Assembly (NCBI GenBank): GCA_025357975.1
Contig: JANYKY010000180.1
Location: 1-16,830, forward strand
Length of the DNA: 16,830 nucleotides
Reading direction: 5' to 3'
Source: Gemmatimonadaceae bacterium
Lineage (GTDB): Bacteria > Gemmatimonadota > Gemmatimonadetes > Gemmatimonadales > Gemmatimonadaceae
Numbering within the stretch: the first letter of the stretch is position 1; each line of letters opens with the position of its first letter. The notes below the pieces were generated by a model. That model searched no databases. It worked only from the letters and a program-made list of their open reading frames with translations, and was not told the DNA's origin. Of this stretch, positions 7,257 through 12,917 are shown one piece after another. A program made the translations under genes and the position numbers.

Positions 7257-7718
7257 ATGCGAGTGCGCAGCATTCAGATCCTGGCGGTCATGATCGCTCT
7301 CGCTAGTGCCGCGAAAGCGGAAGCACAACAATCCCGCGAGGCTGTTGAGGCGCGTACGCTCCTGAAGCTCGAGGATGACTGGGCGAGAGCACTCGTCACC
7401 CGCGATTCGATGGCCTTTATCCGGCTGACCGCACCAGGCTTCATTTATACCGAGAACGCGAGACTCATGACACGCAACCAGGTGATCGGCGGAGTCATGA
7501 CTGGCGACAAGGTCGACCGAGCGTGGAATCAGTATCTAGTGGTTCATGAGTTCGGACCGGTTGCGGTGGTTACCGGCATCCTCGCCGTAACGTCACGGGG
7601 GAAGACTGGGCCTTATACCACCCGTTACCGTTTCACCGATACGTGGCTGAACACGTCGGGAACATGGCAGGCAGTGGCCGCGCAGGACTTCGTCATTCCC
7701 GACCGTTCGGGACAATGA
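7257..7718 (+). CDS. Secreted NTF2-like (DUF4440-type) small protein
   Basis: The ATG at 7257 has GGAG (7245-7248) 8 nt upstream and opens a clear signal peptide (MRVRSIQILAVMIALASAAK, then AEAQQ); an ATG at 7203 lies inside the preceding gene and would mask the signal. The 153-residue product has the classic DUF4440 pattern: an amphipathic start (LLKLEDDWARALVTRDSMAF), a middle FIYTENARLMTRNQVI, a central strand VAVVTGILAV, and TTRYRFTDTWLNTSGTWQAV closing the cone-shaped fold. Such domains bind small molecules or have diverse weak activities; no catalytic set can be identified. It begins 20 nt after the radical SAM gene and is probably the last gene of that operon, placing a periplasmic or secreted partner in the pathway. 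A second NTF2-like gene stands on the other side of the precursor. Confidence 0.85.
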   Translation: MRVRSIQILAVMIALASAAKAEAQQSREAVEARTLLKLEDDWARALVTRDSMAFIRLTAPGFIYTENARLMTRNQVIGGVMTGDKVDRAWNQYLVVHEFGPVAVVTGILAVTSRGKTGPYTTRYRFTDTWLNTSGTWQAVAAQDFVIPDRSGQ

Positions 7719-7916
7719 CTGATCGCGTGCAATCGGACGACGGTATTTCTACCGGCCAGATGTAGCCATTCACCGCTTAAAAACGGTCGCTCACCGTCAA
7801 CGGCTTGAGCCAAAAAACCTCACACGCAAGACTGCCAACGGGCGCTCGAGTTGCGGCCGCATTCTTGAATTAGCAAGCAACAAACGTCTGCTCCCACCGC
7901 AATAACCCTTTCCAAA
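7719..7916. other. Intergenic stretch, no gene seen
   Basis: 198 bp between the NTF2-like gene and the membrane protein gene. It holds two short inverted repeats (7741-7754, stem 5; 7783-7797, stem 5), neither followed by a T-run on the + strand. A weak promoter-like pair starting with TTGAGC near 7804 has a poor -10. I cannot assign a terminator or promoter with confidence. Confidence 0.4.
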
Positions 7917-8429
7917 ATGATGATTGTTTCGCTTCAAGGCATCGAACACGTTCTGGATCCATGGAAGCAGGCCTACAGCGACTCGACAGTATTGTCCACG
8001 AGCGTCGTAGCGCTGCATCTGCTGGGGATGCTTTTTGGGGGAGGTCTCGCGATCGCTGCGGATCGAACGACACTCATGCTGAGAGGTGAGAACGCTGAGC
8101 AACGAAGCCAGCATCTCATCGACCTCAACCAGCTTCACCGACCAGTACTGATCGCCATTGCCCTTCAGTTTGCGACCGGAATTGCAATGCTCGCCTCGGA
8201 TTTGAAGACTTTTATCGCGTCACCTTTCTTGTGGATCAAGCTTGGACTCGTGGCTCTTCTTCTCATCAACGGTGTATTACTCGAACGAACCGAGTCTGCT
8301 CTGCGTAATGCTTTTGACGGTCAGAGAGATGCCGGACTCTGGGGCCGTCTGCGGTTCAACGCGTTAACGAGTCTGGTACTGTGGTCTGCAACACTGGTCG
8401 CCGGCATCACGCTTACCAACGCGGCCTGA
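7917..8429 (+). CDS. Four-helix integral membrane protein, partner of the Rieske protein
   Basis: 170 residues with four hydrophobic segments at about 25-47, 76-94, 103-122 and 148-167. The first two segments carry or border histidines: H34 lies within helix 1 (VALHLLGMLFGG) and H74 at the start of helix 2 (LHRPVLIAIALQF), with H66 in the preceding loop. Membrane histidines next to a Rieske gene raise the possibility of heme binding or quinol contact, but the protein is too short and unlike cytochrome b to call it that. Tandem ATG codons at 7917 and 7920 are both possible starts; no convincing ribosome site is visible. The Rieske gene follows 37 nt later, so the two are likely co-transcribed. 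Family not recognised. Confidence 0.75.
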   Translation: MMIVSLQGIEHVLDPWKQAYSDSTVLSTSVVALHLLGMLFGGGLAIAADRTTLMLRGENAEQRSQHLIDLNQLHRPVLIAIALQFATGIAMLASDLKTFIASPFLWIKLGLVALLLINGVLLERTESALRNAFDGQRDAGLWGRLRFNALTSLVLWSATLVAGITLTNAA

Positions 8430-8466
8430 CAGCGCTCCAACTAACTTTGGAAATTGAGATCGACCG

Positions 8467-8991
8467 ATGAATATCAACGACGAAGTAAATCACGACGATT
8501 GCAACAGCTGCCCCCTCGTTACAAACCGTCGCGACTTTCTTCGGGACGCGGCGGTCGGCGTTGCGGGAGTCGTTGCGACTCTTGGAATAGCACGGTCAGC
8601 AGCTGCGTTGCCCGTAAGCATGATCAAGGCAGTCTCGCGCGGAAAAGCCGGCATCACCTACGCTATTCCAGCCGCCGACAGCGTGCAGATCGATCGCGAC
8701 AACGAGGTCATTCTCGCGCGATACCAGAATTCAGTCTACGCATTCAATCTCTCTTGCCCGCACCAGAGAACGGCGCTCCGATGGAACGATGTCGACAAAC
8801 AGTTCCAGTGTCCCAAGCACCACTCAAAGTACGATCCGAAAGGGGACTTCATTTCGGGACGCGCAACACGCGGCATGGACCGTCTCGCCATTAAGCGTCA
8901 GGGAGCGAGCGTTGTCGTCGATGTCGATCAGATGTACAAGGAAGACGAGGACACGCCGCAATGGAACGCGGCACTCGTCAAGCTCGCCTAG
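8467..8991 (+). CDS. Tat-exported Rieske [2Fe-2S] protein
   Basis: 174 residues. A twin-arginine signal NRRDFLRDAA (20-29) is followed by a hydrophobic Ala/Gly/Val segment (29-48), so the folded protein is exported by Tat and may stay anchored by that helix. Cluster ligands fit C-x-H-x15-C-x2-H: C97 and H99 (SCPHQ), C115 and H118 (CPKHHS). The second motif continues into KYDPKGDFISGRA, the usual Rieske loop. The pair of extra cysteines that form a disulfide in high-potential bc1/b6f Rieske proteins is absent; their places hold other residues, which points to a lower-potential or non-bc1 type. Two further cysteines (C12, C15) precede the Tat motif. It probably passes electrons to or from the membrane protein encoded just upstream. 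Substrate unknown. Confidence 0.92.
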   Translation: MNINDEVNHDDCNSCPLVTNRRDFLRDAAVGVAGVVATLGIARSAAALPVSMIKAVSRGKAGITYAIPAADSVQIDRDNEVILARYQNSVYAFNLSCPHQRTALRWNDVDKQFQCPKHHSKYDPKGDFISGRATRGMDRLAIKRQGASVVVDVDQMYKEDEDTPQWNAALVKLA

Positions 8992-9010
8992 CTTTCCGTA
9001 GCATTTAGTC

Positions 9011-9050
9011 CAACATCATCGACCTAATGGGGCGATGATGTTGATCTTTT
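9011..9050 (+). terminator. Intrinsic terminator after the Rieske gene
   Basis: A perfect 11-bp inverted repeat (9011-9021 with 9033-9043) with an 11-nt loop is followed by a T-rich tract ending TTTT at 9047-9050. It stands 19 nt after the Rieske stop and faces the convergent aldo/keto reductase gene, whose stop codon (9016-9018 on the minus strand) lies inside the left arm. On the minus strand the stem has no following T-run, so it appears to act mainly for the + strand transcript. Confidence 0.7.
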
Positions 9051-9939
9051 CCAGGTCCAGGTCGCTCAAATGCCATGTACCAGCGCTGGCATTTGTACGC
9101 ACCTGATCCGCCGACGTTGCGCCCGCAATGACCGAAGCCACCATCGGTCTCGTCAGCATCCACGAGAAAGCAAGATCGAGGATAGTTCGTTTGCATCCGG
9201 CAGCGAACTCAATGAGCTTCTCGACGATGTCGATGTTGTCACCGGTTAGCAGCTCACCGTGCCACCCCGATTCGATGCGACTGCCCTTTGGAGCAGGCTC
9301 CCCGCGCCGATACTTGCCGGTCAGCAGCCCATTGGCGAGGGGAAAGTAGGGCAGAAAGGCCATTCCGCTGGAGCTGCATTCGGGAAGTACGTCGAGCTCT
9401 GGCTGGCGGTGAAAAATGCTGTACTCGTTCTGGACACTCACGAACCTCGACATGCCGGGCTTTCCTGCCTCCTCGGCCTCATAAATCTGGTCGACTGTAA
9501 AGTTGGAGCAGCCGATCTCACGTACCTTGCCGTCTTTGACAAGCTGATCCAGCGCGCCGAGTGTGTCAGCGATGGGAACAGTGTTATCTGGCTCGTGAAG
9601 TTGATAAAGATCAATGTAGTCGGTGCCTAACCGTCGAAGGCTGTCCTCCGCCGCTTTCAGCACGTAGTCAGGATGTGCGCCCTTTCTTTTTTCGTCCACT
9701 TTCATGCCGAACTTAGTTGCGACGATCACATCGCGCCTCTGATTACCGAGTGCCTTCCCGAGAAATTCTTCGCTGTGTGTGCTCCCGTAGATGTCTGCAG
9801 TGTCGAAGAAATTGATTCCCTCCGTCAAGGCTGCAGCGACTACCTTGTTCGTGTCCTGGGCGTCCAGCCGGCGGCCGAAATTATTGCATCCAAGGCCAAT
9901 GACCGATACATCGAGCCCGCCGATTCGTCTTGTAAGCAT
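9016..9939 (-). CDS. Aldo/keto reductase
   Basis: 307 residues, normal for the superfamily. NADPH-dependent reduction of carbonyls in a TIM barrel. The catalytic tetrad is visible: D46 and Y51 (FFDTADIYG), K76 (VATKFGMK) and H115 (LYQLHEPD). The opening (RRIGGLDVSVIGLGCNNFG), the GCSNFTVDQI segment and the cofactor-end VASVIAGATSADQVRTN are typical of the YajO/IolS-like bacterial group. Substrate cannot be inferred. Start is the ATG at 9937-9939, with a weak GGA about 11 nt upstream. It is divergent from the S41 peptidase gene, with only 45 bp between starts, and convergent with the Rieske gene. Confidence 0.95.
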   Translation of the reverse strand: MLTRRIGGLDVSVIGLGCNNFGRRLDAQDTNKVVAAALTEGINFFDTADIYGSTHSEEFLGKALGNQRRDVIVATKFGMKVDEKRKGAHPDYVLKAAEDSLRRLGTDYIDLYQLHEPDNTVPIADTLGALDQLVKDGKVREIGCSNFTVDQIYEAEEAGKPGMSRFVSVQNEYSIFHRQPELDVLPECSSSGMAFLPYFPLANGLLTGKYRRGEPAPKGSRIESGWHGELLTGDNIDIVEKLIEFAAGCKRTILDLAFSWMLTRPMVASVIAGATSADQVRTNASAGTWHLSDLDLEKINIIAPLGR

Positions 9940-9955
9940 GCCCGCTAATCCAAGC

Positions 9956-9961
9956 TATAAT
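9956..9961 (+). promoter_or_regulatory. TATAAT -10 box of the S41 peptidase gene
   Basis: A perfect consensus TATAAT lies in the 45-bp gap between divergent starts, 24 nt before the preferred ATG at 9985. The -35 is poor: TTGTAA at 9930-9935 leaves a 20-bp spacer. Transcription would begin near 9968. Confidence 0.4.
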
Positions 9962-9984
9962 CGGGCCGTAACCCGTTGAGGCTG

Positions 9985-11373
9985 ATGGTAAAGTCGAACC
10001 CGTTCGCCGCATTGAAAACATCAGTGGTCATGGTGGCAATGTTAGGCGCAGGTTGCGCCTCGAATCACGCAAGTTCGGCGGTTCCCGCAGGAGCGCCGGT
10101 GTCCCCAGCGATCGCAGTCGCGACTTTCGACTCATTGTGGGCATTGGTGAAGAACACCTACGTGGACACTGCGTTCGTCCGCACCCAATGGACGGCAGTG
10201 AGAGACACTCTCCGGCCAGAAGCAACTCTCGTCAAAACCAGGAGTGGATTGAATTCGCTTCTGTCCGCCACCCTCAAGCGAATTCCAGACTCGCATTTCT
10301 ACGTGATACCCGAGATTGCCGAAATCGCCGATAGCTCCTCCGATCAGGGCGGAGTCGGCGGGACGACTGGCCTTTCCCTTCGCTCGGCCGGGACCTCTGG
10401 AGTAGTCTGGCGTGTCGATCCCGGCAGTCCGGCCGCTCTGGCGGGAATCACTCCGGGAGAGATTGTCGACAAAATCGGTGGCCGCGGGGTAACGGCTTCC
10501 CTGCGCAAAGTTGGCGATCTGCCGGCAGCGGGCCGCCAGCGTGCGCTGGCAGAGCTCCTATACGGCTTGAATCACGCGCTTTCACCCGGATCTGGCAGAA
10601 CTGTTCACGTCGAGCTGCATGGCGGTGACGGCCGGACAATCGATCGAAACCTTGTCGCAGTGCCCGCCACAGGTACGGTGTCGCAGTTCGGAAACCTTCC
10701 TGCGCTGACTGGAAGAGTCATCTTGCAAAGACTCGAAACGCCGGCCGGTAACAGCACGTCATGTGTTGGAGTGATCGGGTTCAATATCTGGTTGCCCGCA
10801 CTCGTGCCGGAACTCGAGGGAGCGATGGACAAGGTGAGTGACTGCAAGGGAATCGTTGTAGACCTGCGCGGGAATCCAGGCGGTGTGGGAGGGATGGTAA
10901 TGGGATTCGGCGGTTACTTCGTCGATTCTGCCCTCTCACTCGGCACAATGCGATCGAGACAGCTCGCATTGCACTTTGTCATGAATCCCCGCCGAGCGAA
11001 GACGGATGGAACTTCGGCTGCTCCGTACGCTGGATTGATGGCCATTCTGGTGGATCCAATGTCGGCGAGCACGTCGGAGATATTCGCAACCGGCATGCAG
11101 AGAATCGGTCGCGCACGCGTGTTCGGTGAACGAAGCGCCGGCGAGGCTTTGCCGGCCATGATGGACCGATTACCGTCGGGAGATGTATTCGTTCACGCTG
11201 TCGCTGATTTCACGGACCCCGATGGCAGAAGGATAGAAGGAGCCGGTGTGGTGCCCAATGAGGTCGTACCGCTATCACCACAGGACCTCGCCGAAGGCAG
11301 AGACGGAGCGCTCGACGCGGCTGTACGGTGGATCAGAAGCAGCCCGGCGATTCACCGCAGCAGAATCAACTGA
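9985..11373 (+). CDS. S41-family peptidase, predicted lipoprotein
   Basis: 462 residues from the ATG at 9985; a TTG at 9976 in the same frame is possible. The N-terminus is a lipoprotein-like signal (hydrophobic VVMVAMLGAGC, lipid cysteine at residue 24, with Gly rather than the usual Leu at -3). After a helical region comes a PDZ-like segment (about 127-175, GLSLRSAG...GVVWRVDPGSPAALAGITPGE). The S41 core contains VVDLRGNPGG (291-300) and MSASTSEIF (359-367), with S364 before Glu as the expected nucleophile. The ERSAGEA segment that follows lacks the lysine of Ser-Lys C-terminal processing peptidases, so it fits the tricorn/IRBP-like S41 branch. H104 in DSHFYV may also matter. It likely acts on periplasmic or outer-membrane-facing proteins. 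The next gene starts 47 nt downstream on the same strand. Confidence 0.9.
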   Translation: MVKSNPFAALKTSVVMVAMLGAGCASNHASSAVPAGAPVSPAIAVATFDSLWALVKNTYVDTAFVRTQWTAVRDTLRPEATLVKTRSGLNSLLSATLKRIPDSHFYVIPEIAEIADSSSDQGGVGGTTGLSLRSAGTSGVVWRVDPGSPAALAGITPGEIVDKIGGRGVTASLRKVGDLPAAGRQRALAELLYGLNHALSPGSGRTVHVELHGGDGRTIDRNLVAVPATGTVSQFGNLPALTGRVILQRLETPAGNSTSCVGVIGFNIWLPALVPELEGAMDKVSDCKGIVVDLRGNPGGVGGMVMGFGGYFVDSALSLGTMRSRQLALHFVMNPRRAKTDGTSAAPYAGLMAILVDPMSASTSEIFATGMQRIGRARVFGERSAGEALPAMMDRLPSGDVFVHAVADFTDPDGRRIEGAGVVPNEVVPLSPQDLAEGRDGALDAAVRWIRSSPAIHRSRIN

Positions 11374-11420
11374 AGGGTTCAGATATTTACTTTCACCTTA
11401 TTCAACCGAACGAGAAAACC

Positions 11421-12176
11421 ATGAAATCGAAATTGATAGTTCGCTCTATCCTGGCATTGTTGCCGATGCTCTCAGCATCTCAGGTTCTGAGTGCACAACA
11501 GACGCTTCCCGCGGCACCGGGGCTCATCGCCAAGTATGTCGCGGTCACCGGCGGACAAGCGATGGTGAATGCCAAATCCGTTCTCACGAAAGGTGGAATG
11601 TCGATGCCGTCGGCGGGGATCAACGGAACTGTCGAGATGACTCAGGCAGGCGTGAATCAGATGCAGATGGTGACGACAATTCCCGGCATGGGTGAAGTGC
11701 AGGCTGGATATGATGGAACGATCGCCTGGGCCGCAGATCCGATGCAGGGTCCGCGCCTCCTGACTGGACAGGAAATGGCGCAGGTTCGTGATGAGGCGGA
11801 CCGCCGGGCCGCTGTACGCGACGCGCAGCTTTTTTCTTCGATGACCACTGTTGCAGACACTACGATGAACGGGGAGCGCTGCTATGAAGTGAAGCTCCAG
11901 TGGAAGTCAGGCCGCGAAACGTTCGATTGCTACAGCGCAGCCACGGGTTACCTGGTGGCATCTCGTAGTATTCAAACGACTTCGATGGGCGCAATTCCTG
12001 TCGTCTCGTTGTATAACGACTACAAGAAGTTCGGCGATGTCACGGTTGCGACGAAGACGACGATGGAAATGATGGGCCAGCAGCAGATCCTCACCATCAG
12101 CTCGGTGCAGCTGGGCAACGGCGCGACGATCACGCCTCCCCCGGCGGTGCAGGCACTGGCTAAGCCCAAGCAGTAG
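11421..12176 (+). CDS. Secreted LolA-like (outer-membrane lipoprotein-sorting fold) protein
   Basis: 251 residues from the ATG at 11421, which opens a signal peptide (MKSKLIVRSILALLPMLSAS, then QVLSAQQ, cleavage probably after SAQ). An in-frame ATG at 11328 lies inside the S41 gene and would bury the signal. The mature region has features of LolA/LppX-like half-barrel proteins: IAKYVAVTGGQAMVNAKSV near its start, repeated short Gly-rich strands, the strand YDGTIAWAADPMQGPRLLTG (turn before a helix QEMAQVRDEADRR), and ETFDCYSAATGYLVASR, a strand pair common in this group. The two cysteines (in GERCYEV and ETFDCYS) may form a disulfide. Role unknown; such proteins bind lipids or hydrophobic ligands. 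Probably co-transcribed with the S41 gene. Confidence 0.8.
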   Translation: MKSKLIVRSILALLPMLSASQVLSAQQTLPAAPGLIAKYVAVTGGQAMVNAKSVLTKGGMSMPSAGINGTVEMTQAGVNQMQMVTTIPGMGEVQAGYDGTIAWAADPMQGPRLLTGQEMAQVRDEADRRAAVRDAQLFSSMTTVADTTMNGERCYEVKLQWKSGRETFDCYSAATGYLVASRSIQTTSMGAIPVVSLYNDYKKFGDVTVATKTTMEMMGQQQILTISSVQLGNGATITPPPAVQALAKPKQ

Positions 12177-12189
12177 TCTCTGATGTAAA

Positions 12190-12226
12190 AGTCTCGTTGG
12201 CGGGGAAGCAACCCGCCAGCGAGACT
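12190..12226. terminator. Strong hairpin between convergent genes
   Basis: A 15-bp stem (12190-12204 with 12212-12226), perfect apart from one T.G wobble on the + strand, with a 7-nt loop. It sits between the LolA-like gene stop (12176) and the pdeM stop (12255). On the + strand no T-run follows. On the minus strand a short TTTT run overlaps and leaves the stem, so it may serve both directions and be more efficient for the pdeM operon. Confidence 0.65.
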
Positions 12227-12254
12227 GCTCTGAGGCCGAACCAGGCGCGCGAAG

Positions 12255-12917
12255 CTAAACAATCTGCAGCACGGTCGAGTCCGCAATCGCGTAGACCCGA
12301 TCACCTTCGGCGAGCCCCACGTCAGCGAGCCCGGTGAAGTCCCCGAAAGCCGGCAGAATCGCAACGTCTTTCCCAAAGTAGAAACACGGCAGCCGCTCGC
12401 GTTGTCGGCCCGCGCCGTAAATCCGAATGCCCGGATGAACATGCCCTGCCAGCACGTAACCGTCACGATGCGGACGCGGATGGTGATCCAGTACGAATGG
12501 CATCATCGAATAAGGCGCATCTTCGCACTGAATCCGTAACTGGGCAGGCGGGTCACCGGCGCTCTTGTCGTGGTTGCCGCGCACCAGAATCAAATCGACT
12601 TTGGACCTGGCTTCTCTCCATAATGCCAGCGACGCGAACATTTCGTTCGAGCGTCCTTCGCGCGCATGGAGCAAGTCGCCTAGGAAGATTATGCGGTCAG
12701 CTGATGTGCGGTCGAGCAAGGCATCGAGGCGCGCGATAGACTCATCAGTCGTCCCCGATGGAACCGGAATCCCTCCGGCCCTGAAGGTCGCGGCCTTTCC
12801 CCAATGGGGGTCTGCGATGAATAGCGTTCCCTGCATTTTCCAGAACAGTGCACGCTCGGGAAGGAGCGTGAGCACCTCTCCTCGAACGGTTGCCGTCAAC
12901 TCGGTCCTTGAAATCAT
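12255..12917 (-). CDS. pdeM: Ligase-associated DNA damage response endonuclease PdeM (metallophosphoesterase)
   Basis: 220 residues, the family size. Binuclear-metal calcineurin-like phosphoesterase motifs are in order: D-x-H in IADPHWGK (D36, H38), GDLLH (80-84), GNHD (114-117) and GHVHP (158-162). The linker FRAGGIPVPSGTTDE after the first motif is characteristic of the PdeM family (TIGR04123), which is encoded beside an ATP-dependent ligase and a DEXH helicase. It is thought to process DNA ends or backbones in repair. Its ATG shares ATGA with the helicase stop (4-nt overlap), so translation is coupled. It is the last gene of the operon and is followed by a hairpin at 12190-12226. Confidence 0.93.
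   Translation of the reverse strand: MISRTELTATVRGEVLTLLPERALFWKMQGTLFIADPHWGKAATFRAGGIPVPSGTTDESIARLDALLDRTSADRIIFLGDLLHAREGRSNEMFASLALWREARSKVDLILVRGNHDKSAGDPPAQLRIQCEDAPYSMMPFVLDHHPRPHRDGYVLAGHVHPGIRIYGAGRQRERLPCFYFGKDVAILPAFGDFTGLADVGLAEGDRVYAIADSTVLQIV

Noticed and set aside
7741..7797. Two small inverted repeats after the NTF2-like gene as terminators
   Set aside because: Stems are only 5 bp and no T-run follows on the + strand; the second has a T-run only on the minus strand, where no gene ends.
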